Source of the DNA: Antedon mediterranea
Taxonomy: Eukaryota > Echinodermata > Crinoidea > Comatulida > Antedonidae
Assembly (NCBI RefSeq): GCF_964355755.1
Contig: NC_092678.1
Span: forward strand, 5,490,922 to 5,554,921
Length of the DNA stretch: 64,000 nucleotides
Direction of reading: 5' to 3'
The position numbers and the translations under genes are program-made. Below are positions 1-13,000 of the stretch, one piece after another. The first letter of the stretch is position 1, and each line of letters begins with the position of its first letter. The notes beneath the pieces are model-generated. The model saw only the letters and a program-made list of their open reading frames with translations. It did no database searches and was not told where the DNA came from.

Positions 1-305
1 GTAATCATAGAATACAGATGTTTGATGCAGATGGTACCTTTATCAAAACACTTGTAAGCAAAGGTGAGGAAGATGGGAAAGTGATGAACCCGCGTGCTAT
101 AGTAACAGACATGGATGAAAACATAATAATAACCAGTGGGGATAAGCTACAATTATTTGACAAAAATGGTGTTTTCGTAAAACGAATAGATGGCAAAGAT
201 GATGGGATTAAGGATCCATGTGGAATATGTGGAATCTCTAATAGACCAAGAAGATTAGCTGTAGCAAATTATGGACAAGGCAATGTGAAAATACTTAATT
301 ACTAA
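1..305 (+). CDS. NHL-repeat protein, C-terminal exon (partial)
   Basis: The frame is open from base 3 and ends at TAA 303-305. It encodes about 100 residues with repeated beta-propeller blade signatures: NHRIQMFDADGTF, then KLQLFDKNGVFVKRI, then RRLAVANYGQGNVKILNY. The pattern of hydrophobic strand, FD(A/K)(D/N)G turn and basic residue is that of NHL repeats, as found at the C terminus of TRIM2/TRIM3/TRIM71-like proteins and many invertebrate TRIM-NHL paralogues. Ending directly after a blade is normal for this class. The exon enters from the left edge, so RING, B-box or filamin domains cannot be judged and the exact family is not decided. No polyadenylation signal was identified with confidence in the following 150 bases. 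The gene lies on the strand opposite to the WD40 gene, whose 3' end must be nearby or must span it. Confidence 0.75.
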   Translation, partial: NHRIQMFDADGTFIKTLVSKGEEDGKVMNPRAIVTDMDENIIITSGDKLQLFDKNGVFVKRIDGKDDGIKDPCGICGISNRPRRLAVANYGQGNVKILNY

Positions 306-1037
306 ACTTGAAGCCAAAATTACACACTAAATCAAGATGGAAACGGGTCAAAAAATCACTATATGCTGATTAACACCTTGTTTATGGGAAATGACTGTTT
401 TATGTAAGTTATACTATATTGTTCATATGTAAAAGGGTCCTACAAAAAAACAAAGCTACAGCTTTTTTATGCAGGATCCTTGTTGTATTGCAATTATGAC
501 GTGATTGATGACTAAATAAATGTGAAAGCAACGGGTGGAGTTCAAATATATAAATGTGCAATATATATCATACAGTATGATCGAATTCACTCTTTAACAG
601 AATAAAACTTAACTATTGTAAAAACCTTGAAAACTAGCAATAGAAAATACAGTACTATAGGAAAAATCATATTCTAACAATTATTAATTATTGAAAATAA
701 TTCTGAATTATGCATTTTTTAGTCTTTATATTGTCTTTACCATGCCATTGAATGTTTTTTTAAATTTTAAAAGGATTTATAAACATTTTAATTAAAATCG
801 CTGAAAACTTTAATGCAACATTCATACTAAATACATTCCTTGTTACTTGTATGATCAGAATTAAAGTCAAAGTTTTCTGTTTTATTTGTACAGTAAATTG
901 TAAAACATTATTTATATACTATTTATAATTTTTTAGTCAAAGAACTGTGAAGGGTGAGAGAAATAATTATTTGTAAAAAAGTGATACAAAAAATAAATCT
1001 GCAAAATGAAAAATATTTCAGTGTTTAGTGTCCTTAC
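306..1037. other. AT-rich non-coding stretch between NHL exon and WD40 exons
   Basis: No exon could be supported here on either strand. The visible WD40 gene still needs at least one more 3' exon, because its last recognised exon (1038-1201) ends in a splice donor. That exon is either hidden here in low-similarity sequence or lies left of the window. Confidence 0.4.
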
Positions 1038-4000
1038 CTTCTTGTTGGTAGTATGGTTGATAGACTTTTTCATCAATAATTTCACATCTATTTTAACATT
1101 GGCAAGACTGTACCTTGACAGTTGCTGTGGGATTGGTTCATCAGGTGCTGTTTCAACTGGCAATGGTTTTGGTGGCTGAACATCAATCAATGACATCACA
1201 TCTGAAAGTAAATGGTTTAAACAGTTAAAAATCAATTCAGTTCGAGTCTCTGGAAGCTATATTTTGTGTCCAACCGGACCAAATAAAAGTGGTTTCTAAT
1301 TGGGAGAGCCATTGAAGTGGAGGTGTGGCTTGGTTCTTTAATGTGCTTGCCTTCCAATCCCAAGGTCCAGGGTTCAATCCCGACATAACGCAAGAGTTGT
1401 AACTAGACACTACTCTACCCTCTAAGCCTGAAGTATAAATGTAGTTTATCCATCTGTAATTGGTGAGTTACATTAGCCTGTTCACGTCGCCTAGCAAACT
1501 CTGACATTAGGTGTACATCCCCATTAGAACTTTTTGGTCAAAATCCTTATCAGATATATCAACTAAGCAGGTGATTAATGACTTGAATCCTATTATACCC
1601 CTGTAATATTATTAGCTCTCTTGTAATTGATTGATTAGGAAAAGGTACATTCTTCAGTATGCAAGGTCAATGGTCAGGCAAAAACTAGCAGAAGTCAGCA
1701 ATGATCAAAAGGTTTAACGACCTGCCTATCAAAGTTGGACTTATATAAACACATGTCACAGTAGGAGGTTAAATGACATTTACCCAAAGTTTTGAAAAAC
1801 TTCAGGTAAAAATGAACACATTCTCTAATGGGGCTGTACACGTAATGGAAGTTTAACCCATTTTGTAAAAAATAATTTGGAAGCGTTTCTACTAGAGGGA
1901 GTCTTAAATCAAATGGTCTCAATTGGAAGGTGTTCCCTTATAACTTGAAAAGTCTTTAATTGGGGTGAAAGTGGTAATTTCAGTTTAATATATAAATGTA
2001 ATCTAACCTAGAGGGTGTTCTGTGGTGCTTAGTGATTCACTGATGATTTCTTCATTTTTCACTTCTTCATCTTCTATCTAAAAAATAAAATATTTTGTCA
2101 TTCGCATTTTAGTTCGAAAAAGAGAATGCAAGCAAACAAATTTTAAAAAATTAAGCACAAAAAAAAAGGGTATATACAAAATCAAGGCAATTACAATACA
2201 TATAATACATTGATAATTTTCAGAAGAAAAATATTATGTACAAAACGGTTAAATAAAATAAAGGCACTGTTAAATTCATTATGTTTGTATAAAACCAACC
2301 AAAACATTCATTTATTTACCATTTGGCAAATAGCCTGAGAGAAAACCAACAGAGAGGTAGGGACCTCTTGACTTACCTCAGATGATGAGTTATATTCTGG
2401 TGTGGAGGATGGTGTAATGGTAGGTGACGGACCTGGAGAGACGCCAAATTTTGGCATTTCATAGTCACCTATTTCTCTTTCCTGTTCTTCCATCATCTTT
2501 AAAATACTTCTCTTTTTTACTGAAAAATATAAACAAAAAAGGTTAGTTTATAATTATGTCCAAGACACGGAACTGACCGACTGAAAGTAGTGATGATGGC
2601 ATTAATTATGTCTGATCAATACAAAATGTGCTCTTTTAGTTGCAGGCAATAAATACAGAGGATAAGGTTCAGTCCAGTAAAGAGCTTAAGCAGGGAAATA
2701 GGTGATAAAGTTAGGACACTTTCTGGAATTGGAGGTTACTAAAACAGTATGTGAAAGGGAGGGATTACCATCAATTTACTAGTACAATTTTATTTATATC
2801 TAGCGTTATACTAACGTTATCTAAATTTTTTTTTAGGCAAGTAACTGTACATACATTTCAAGATTTCACTGTTAATATCCTGTTGATTAAATTCGCTGTT
2901 GAGAATCATGTCAATAACTGATAGAGTTCGAGGTGTTCCACTTGGTGACAAATAAATGTCACTTGGAGCCATTGACATGTCACTGTCAGAGTCCTCTTCA
3001 CTTTCCTATAAAAAAAATGTACAAATTGTTGACGATAAACAAAATTGAGTTACCATAAAAACGAGACTTAATCATAAATTGTTCAAAGGCGGATAAAGAC
3101 TAGAAAAGTCAGGTTTGTTTCCAAAAAGGATGAATGTATCAAAGCCTAATTAACACACATGACATGACAAACCTAATACTTTACTACTACTGTTAACAAT
3201 TATAATTAACAAACCTCAACAGAGTTTTGTTCAGACTCAGAGCTTTCTCCTTCCAAAAATGCATTGCTGAAATCCAAATTGTAAGGAACCTGAAGAAAGT
3301 AAAATAAATTTCAGGTAAACTGTGTTTGTCAAAATCTTGAATTAGATATCTTTTATTGTACCTTTTCTAAGTTGTCCATAAAGTAGTTAACACTGCTGCA
3401 AATCTATAGATTAGATTAACTTTTAGGCTTTTCATTTTGTTATTGTTATGTGTGTTTTTGTATATCTATATTTTCATCGTCGTGAGGTGGTTTCCCGAAT
3501 GATCGTAAAATCAAAAACGGTACTGTGTATGACCAACTAGCGTTAATATAGGTGTATACACTGTTGGATGTGTAAGAATAAGCATAAAAAAAATATATGG
3601 TTGTAATGTTAGACTTTCTTTTGCTCATATAAACGACTTTCTTTTGCTCATATAAACATCATTACATATGAAAAAGCGGTATTATGTTAGAGAATTATTT
3701 GCCGTATTGTGCAACTTACAAGATAACGTGCCATGTTAATTGAGTCAGTGTTTGATGGAACACCTTCAAATCGCACGGCAGGGTCTTCATAGATATCAGA
3801 TTCTATAATAAAAATAAACACATAAAAGTACATAAACATTAACTGAATGTCCTCTTCAGCAGATTAAACATGTTTCTTTTATGTTGATAATATACAGGGT
3901 GAACAGCCAATAGAAAATCTTCAGGTCATATTGTGTAGCATATCTAAAGCCTGGCGCACACTAGAGCTATTGGCTAAGCCAACTGGCACAAGTAGTACTT

Positions 4001-7000
4001 GCCTCACAGTGTGCGCCGGGGATTTTGTGAGGAATTGGCCACGCGTGCCGCTGAGGAAAATATTAATCGTGTTTAATAATATTTTTTGCCACGCGTGTCA
4101 TCTTCCTCAAGTGTGCGCCGAACGTGAGAAGATAGCTCACTTAAAAATTCCACTGCGCATGACATGTTCTGATTTATTATATATAATATGTCAGCGCGTG
4201 CCGTATAGCGTAGTAAGTAATTATCCAATAAGAAAATCTTGTACTGAAGGCGTTTAGTGTGCATCCGATAGAACGCGATCAGAGTTTGCGGAAAATTTTT
4301 TTAGTGAGTCAAGTGTTACTCGTGCCAGTTGGCTCAGCCGATAGCTCTAGTGTGCGCTGGGCTTAAGCACAAAACTGGACATACCAACTATATTATATAC
4401 AATCAGAATCACTGAATTAGATTGATAAAAATATTGAGTGAATATTAAGTATTGAGTGTAATGGGGACATTTTCATCTTTACCATCACACATGTTACTGA
4501 ATTGGATTGACAACATTCCAAACGATCACTGTACAAAATACGTATTTATTACCTGATTCTATACAGCTATCGTGAAGTGAATTGCAATCTTGAGATATAA
4601 CTGAAATTTAAACAAAATGGCAAATATTATCATTTACTGCTAATTATATTCCAGTCATATCCAATGTACCTTGTTATCTAACCTAAGACCTTGTCTACAC
4701 TATCAAACTTTATTATTTTTTTTTATTATCAAAAAAATGTGATGTGCCCATATATGGACCTGATAATGTCATATCACTACCATATTTAAGCATAGCACTA
4801 CCATACATGGGCACATCGAACTTAGTAATTAATTAGTACAGATAAGGATGATACACACAGAATGTTACAGAAGCTTTTTTTCAGTTTTGTTATGTTACTA
4901 ATACATTTGCTGATACATACATACTAACAACTACTACAAATTTGCCAAAGCCACTTTAGAGTTTTTTCAACTTTTTGTTTTTAAAGAAAAAGTATTAGCT
5001 TGTGTTACAAAATAAATTCTTACGTTTAGTATGACTGATCTGAAATAAATGATTCTTGTAGCCAATGAGGAGGTCTCCCTTCACATTTAAAAAATAAGCA
5101 GAACTGATTGGTCCATCCAGGATGACCTCAGTAAGCGTCACCTTGTGTTTGTTGCATATTTTTATCACATTATCCTCCCTATGAAAAGAAATAAAATAGT
5201 CTTTAAAATATAGTAATACATTTTTGCTGCCTTCAGAAATCATTTCAAAATAAAAGGAAATAATGTTGAGGTTTAGATAATGTATGTTTCTGTTTTTTTA
5301 ATTTATAAATGTTTTTGGTGATATTATAAATTTATTCCACCATATAAAAATAATGTATGACAAATGATGGTGAGGGCAACCATCAGAGCAAACTTAACAT
5401 TCAACCATAGTGTTGAAATAACATGAAAATAGTACAATGTGTGCACTTTAATACATAGAAGACATTGTTCTTAGAAAATAAAGAATTCTACTTACCCACA
5501 AGAAACAAACATTTTCAACTGGCAACACGAATCAATGGCAACTACTCCTCCCTTGTGTTCTATCTTGGATTGAACCACCTCACTTTGCTGCGACTGTGTG
5601 TGCACGTCCGTGCCACCATAAGTCATTCCAGTCTGTTGAATTTCAGTTAATTTGTAAAGAACTAAATGACCAGTTGCATGGCCAGTCAGAAAAAAATTGT
5701 CCTGTCAATTAACAAATAGTATTACAAATATTAGGATAGTATCACATGCAAAGATCGAATAACAAATGAAGGATTCCAAAGGAGAGTAAGAGCAGCTATT
5801 GCAATGGAACACATCATGGAAGATGAGATGGCATGGCCACATTACGAGATCTTCCAGACTTGGCAAAAAGCGATCATGCAAGGCATTGTACCAGATGATA
5901 GATACACTGGAAAGACAACATAAATGAATGGACCAGACTAACTCACAATAAGACATCGAGGTTGGAGAAGGACAGGGCCACATGGAGGAGACTTGTTAAA
6001 TCATCTACAATACCACGACAGTCCCCAAACGGCTAAAGTAAAGTAAGGGTAGTACAATTTTTTTAGTTTTTATTACGATATGGATATGTGTTGCTATAAT
6101 AAGTAAAAGGATGAATTACCAGCAGTGCATAGCAGGTAGTATCATCATCAGTATCAACCTCGTACTTAAGCTCTAAACTTGGAAGACCCCAGAATCTAAA
6201 CAAAGCACCATCCCTGCATTTACATTTAGTGATTAAAACACGATGTACATCTTCAACAATTATCTCCAAAATCTACAAGAAATAATTCAAACATTTTAGA
6301 AAAGCTAACCTTAACAAAACTACGGAAAAATAAGTAATAAAAGTTAAGCTCTTTTATGAAAACGATGTCAATTATTATGGCAATATTATTAATATACTCA
6401 CAGCGTCTTTGTAGGCTTTATGCTGAAAATGAATTTCACCAAACTTAATAGGATCCATAAAAAGAACTCTACCATCCTGCAAAGAACAGACAGACAGAAA
6501 TACTCATTTCATGGAGCCATGAGAAAGTAACTTGATCTGTGCTTTCAACATGCAGTTTCATATATGACATCACTCAATTGGAAACATATAAATCAATGAT
6601 GGGACCATAATATTCTTATAATGACCTTTAAATGTTTAACAGGTACTGTTTCCGATTACCTAATTGATTTTTATGATTTTATTGATAATTATCACAATTT
6701 AAATACAAGAAGCAAATCGAAAAACACTTTATTCTTACCAAAACGGCATAATGATTCTGATCATGATTTCAATACCGCTCAGTCAAACTCTGGAATAAAT
6801 CTTTCACCAGATATTCGCAGCTCTATAAATTCATTAACTTTGCAATCGTTTAAAAATTTGATCTAACTGTATTTTTCTCTTGCTTCTTGTGATATTATAT
6901 TTTCCATTTTTATTGTTTATATTTGTAATTTGTAAGTGTTAACTGTTAACTGGACTTCAAGGAAGAACAATGTACAAATATTGAAAGAATATCCAGAATA

Positions 7001-10000
7001 AAGAAAGATTTCTATCTATCTATCCTATAACAATACAATATCTATCTTATTGTTTTGTTAATCAGTTTTTTCTTCACACAGATACAAAGAAATATTGTAT
7101 TGTGTAATAGATATATACTGTTTAATTTAAATAAATATTCATATTTACCTGCATTCCAAGCACCAGAAAGTTAGTTTTAAGCGGACAAACATAGCCTTCT
7201 TCACCTTTGTACATGATGGGCATGTTTAGGACAGTAATTGAGGAGCATTCCACGGTAGCTGTTGATGGTTGATTCTCCTGATGAGCTGGTTGTGATGATT
7301 TCATTCTAGACGAACATCTGTATTGGCTACAATAGAAACCATGAGGTTGAGCAAATTATGAAATACAAGTTTCAATACAAATATTCTGAATTAATTTAGG
7401 GTGAATTGCCCTTGATTGACATTGAAGTTCATTGCTGTAATCTAAAGCTCTGTCCACACTATCAAAACTATCACACACATTGTATGCATGTTCAATGTCT
7501 CTTGAGCTCTGCCTACACGATCAAACTTTATGTGACAAAAAAATTGTGATGTGCCCAAATATGGTAAGAATATTCCCAAGTATTATAGTGATATGACATC
7601 ATCATGTCCATATATGGGCACACATTTCTTTGTTACATAAGGTTTGATAGTGTACACAGAGCTTTAGTCAAGAGACATTGAACATGTATACAATGTGTGA
7701 AGATTCCATTACTTACTCTGGATGAGGCGATGTATCTGTATTACTTGAATGACATCTGTCAATCTTATCTTGCACACGACAGATATCCCATATACCAATA
7801 CGGCAAGCTGGGTCCGTCCTACAATAATAACAATACTCCATCTGTAAAAATCCTGCTTATGAAACTCCACTATGTTTTGAAAGTAATCCTAATTTAAACT
7901 GGGTTCTTTTTATGTGATATCACAGTACACCTTTATCTTTATTTCAGCTTGGTTCCCATTAAGAGGCAACGCAAGTAATTTGACCAATCACAAGCTATTG
8001 ATTATCCAAACTATTGCTTGTCATTGGTCAATTTCCTTGCGTCAGCTCTATGTCCTAATGGAAACCAAGTTCTCACTACATACCTCATTGTGTAGACCCA
8101 TAGCTCATGCGGTGTAACCAGTAAGTATGCTAAACTGTGCTCTCGGTTATATGCTATTCCTAGTATCTTTTCCATCGGTGAGATGTTTGGCGGCGGAAGA
8201 ACAGTCGATAGGTTCTTACGATGTTTGATAGAAACCAACCGCATACTGAAAAAAATAGTAATTGTTAGTATCACTAATAAATATATTAAATTAATATTGA
8301 AAAATAATTAAACAATTAAAATTATATGGACATGATAAATAGAATGAAATTCTATCGAATTTTCCAATTTCAAGATTAAACATTAGTACCTGCTATCATC
8401 TCCCACAGCAACAATGCGACTTGTTTTCCCTCGACAGTGTAGCACTTTAATGGATGTGATCTTTGATCGTGTCAACGTGTAAAGCTCAACGACATGATTT
8501 AGATGCCAAACGCTAAGATCACGCTTTGTTGCTGTCCATAAATAGTTCTCTCCCGTCAACCCCATCCATTGGATACCCTCTACTGATACTGTAATCCTGT
8601 GAGAAAGAAATCATATATTGTATATATATCATATTAACGCCTACATCAACTCAATAATATCTTATGTTAAGATGATACAGATACAGATACAGATTCATTT
8701 ATTGTCCAAAATATTAATGGAAATTACAGTGCTCATTAAACCTTGGCTTGCCTAAAATAAATATAAATAAATATAAGGGGGACTATCTAACAAATGTTTT
8801 GTTATAATGCCTTATCCCAGCTGGGTAGAACGAGTGCATGTAACTTGTGATGCCTGGTCACTTTATGTACTACTATAAACTGGTCTTGAATTCTTCTTCT
8901 TTTGTTATTCATTTATTGTGTTGTCTATCAAGTATCATGCTTCTTCTTTTCTTTTTTTCACCATATTTAATGAGGATGATCCATCCAGCAATTGCTGATC
9001 ATTAGGGACCCTCTTTATAATATACATTGTGACATACAACGAATACATCATTATTTCTTAGTATAAAAGCGTTTGCTTGTGTAGTTAACTTACGAATAGA
9101 TCATATCCATAATTTCCAGTGACCAGAGTCGCACAGAACCATCCATGGAAGACGTTAAGACGAGTGATGGTGACTCTGGATGAAGGAGGATGTTAGTAAC
9201 AGCTTTGGAATGACCTCGGAATGTGTGTACATGGCCACCTGTCATGCTCCATACCTTCACTATAAATGAAAATATACATTATTACAGAATATATACAGTT
9301 GAAAATAAAGTGTTCACAAAATACTCCAAGAAACTACAACTTTTATCCCTGTTTATATTATACATTGATCCAATGACTGGACTAATATTTGGAACAGATT
9401 AAAGCTCTGTCTACACCATTAAACTACATGTGACAAAAAAATGTGATGTGCCCATATATGGACATGACGTTGTCATATTACTACCATATTACACTTTTTT
9501 TGTCAAACTAGTGTAAATAGAGCCTTAGGTTGGGTATGAACAAAATTATTTGATCATTTATTGACCACAATATGTGGATCACCATTAAAACTGATATCAC
9601 AACAGAGTAAAAATAAAATGTGGTTCATTCAATAGCAGAAACATCTGAATAAATCTTACCATTGGTATCCGCTGAACAAGTTATCAACAGACGAGCTTGA
9701 GGGCAGTATTTGCAGCCAGTAATCTGTGACTGGTGAGCACTGAGAATAAAGAGAATGTGTATATGTTTAGTTTTAAACAAGGCACACTGGAACAAAATGG
9801 TGCGAACTTAGAACAATGAGACAGTTTATAGTTTAGTTTTATAGACAATGCAAATAGATACTGTTAAAAATATACAACAAGGTACTGTACTGAAAAGAGT
9901 CATTTGTACTTGAATTTGTTTTAAGGCACTAAGGTACTGTACTGAAAAAACATGTACAAATTGAATGCAAATACAGTCGACTGGAAACTCTCCCAAAACC

Positions 10001-13000
10001 AGACTTTTCTTGCAGCCCAAAATTTCTTTTTAGCATTAAAAACACATTCAAAATACCAGACTATCCGGAAATCTAGACATTTTTGGCCAGCCCAAAGGTG
10101 TCTGGTATTGGAAGAGCTGACTGTATATGCCTATTGATAATTTAACATAGAATCCTACTTTGGCAACTTGAAGACCATTCTGCCATAGATATCATAGCAG
10201 ATGACGTCAGTATCTGAGCAGCAGTACAGGTACTGCTGATGTTGGTCTAACTCTACTTTCTTTACCCAGCTTCCTCCCACACATTTCAGTTCTCGTCTGC
10301 AATACAATAGAAAGGCGGCAAATGAAAATATGATGTTCAGGTACTCTAACTTAGTGGACCTAGGCCAGAAAATGAAACAATCTTTGTAGGCCTACCAACC
10401 ATGCATGCTGGTGGCTACCGCCAGTATGCATGGTTGGTAGGCCTACAAAGATTGTTCCATTTTTTGGCTATGGCACTGTGGACTATTACTATATGAGTTT
10501 TCTTTCTCGTGGTATCATACAGCTTTTTTCTTGGAGGGAAAATGATGGTTATAGTTTGAAATATATAGAGCGCAAAAAAAAACAAATGGGTTGTGAACAA
10601 AATTGAATATGTTTTCAGTAGACATGAAGGAATTAGTGGAATACTGGGTTTACCAGCCAATTGGTCAACTTTACCAAATTCTTCATTTACACTTACTGTA
10701 AGAATAAAGCGTAGTTAGCCATTGGCTTAATTTCTTTCCAGACATGATCAGTATCTTGACGGAATTCCCACACCATGGTTCCCTTGACGCCACCGGTTAT
10801 CAACTCGTCACGAAAAGGATTGAAGATGAGGAACATAACTGAACTCAGATCAGAATCAACGTTACAAGTCTCTTCAAAATTCATGTTTAAAACCTGCAAA
10901 TTCAAATTAGCATCATTATTATTCATATATTAATTATTATACATTTAAATTAGAATATACTACTAAAGTTAACAGTATAGATACATACGAAAATTTACTT
11001 GATTTTTTATTAATTTAATTAATTTAACTATTTGTTAATACAGTCAACTCTCCCAATACCGGACACCTTTGGGTTGGCCTATTATGTCTGGTTTTCTAGA
11101 AAGTCTGGTATTCGGAATGTTTTTTAATTGTAAAAATGAATTTGGGACCTTTTTGGACTGCAAGAAAAGTTTGGTTTAGGGAAAGTTTCCAGATTTCAGA
11201 GTAAAATAAAGTAGAAAATAAAAACAATGATTATACCTTGAGAGAGAAGTCCTTTGCAATGCAGAAATAAACGTTAAACTTTCTTGCATAAATTATCTTT
11301 ACTAGTAACTTGTTTTGGTATTTAGGGTAATTCAAACCTCTGCTCACTAAAAAACAACATTTATTTCAATTCACATATAAAAATTCACTGATAAATCATA
11401 AGCATATGGTATTTGTGGTAAAATTACATTTCATTGAAATTTTAAAACAGTAAATTTGTATAATAATTTACTTATTTAATTCAGTTTTCCTAGGTGTGTA
11501 TTATACAACTACGAAAACTTAATTAAATAAGAGGTACGATAAATGAGGCAGTCAAAAATAAATACCTTTATTATGAATGCTGTCCTTGTTCCATGTTGTT
11601 ATGCCTCTGGTGTCAAGAAAGATAAACTCCCTGCTTCTTGGATTATAAGTCACTAGAAAGATTTAAAAATATGAAAATTGCAATTAAATTGCAAATGTTT
11701 GTACAATAACTATACGCTGGTAATATGATTTGTGTCCATCTCTGGACTAATACCCCTTTCACACCAAAAGCAAAACTCCGGAGACACTCCGGAGACACCC
11801 CGGAGTTGACGTCCCGCTGTTTGGTGTGAAAGGTAAAATCAAGCAACTCCGGAGTTTAAAACTGCGGGGTTGAACAGCTGAACATTCTCCGGAGAGCGAA
11901 CTGCGGGGACACCCCGGTGTTTTGGTGTGAAAGGTACCAACATCAAACTCCGGAGTGTTTCGGGTCAAAAGGTCATCCTCACACGATCACTCTTTGCTTT
12001 AGTTTTATTTAAAAATACTTTAAATATTTGTACAAAATATATAGCGGGTTTAAAAAATAATTAGTAGTATCAATAAAACATTATATTACTTCTGAGACTT
12101 TTGAAAGTAATTATTAAATTAAAAATATTGTTAATTAAAATTATTCTAATGATCGTCGCTATGTAAACAAACAGAATAGAGGGTGACATTTACAATTTTA
12201 TTTTATAAACCCCGGTGTTGCTAGGTTGGTGTGAAAGGGGTATCTCCGGAGTTTCTCGACGTTTCGAATGGTCATAAACCCCGGGGTGTCTCCGGAGACA
12301 CTCCGGAGTTTTGGTGTGAAAGGGGTATAATAGAGAACTTTTCTTGGCAACTTAATTTTTGAACTGCAACATAGTAATTTGTTTTCAATTGATTGTAACT
12401 TGCACAATAATAATATATGAAAGACTTTGTTTATGTAGAGTATCTTGTGTATGTTTGTCTTGTGAACCTCTGAGGGTACCTAATGATCAGCAATAGCTGG
12501 ATGGATTACCCTCATTAAAAATGGTTTAAAAAAAAAAATTTTTTTTTAAATAATAAATAATTAATAATTTTCTGGTACTCGACTTGAAGGCAAAATGTCT
12601 AAGAAATAACATGTTAGTAGCCTGTGGAATAGCCATAGATATTGGGCAATATGAAAATCGCCATGCAGCTTTAAAAATATATTGGTACAAAAAATTGATG
12701 GATTCTTCAATATATACCCAATAAAATATACATACAATATTGACATGACATACTATCTACACTATCAAACTTTATGTGACAAAAAAATGTGATGTGCCCA
12801 TATATGGACATGATGATGTTGTATTACTACCATATTTGGGTACATCACTGCCATATTTGGGCACATCACTACCATATTTCACTTTTTTTTTGCTAAACTA
12901 GTTTGATAGTGTAGACAGTGCTTGGTAACTAACCATCAACTAGATCTGTCAGTTTCTTGCTATGGATATAAAGACTCTTGAGTTGAAATCCCTCGGGAAT

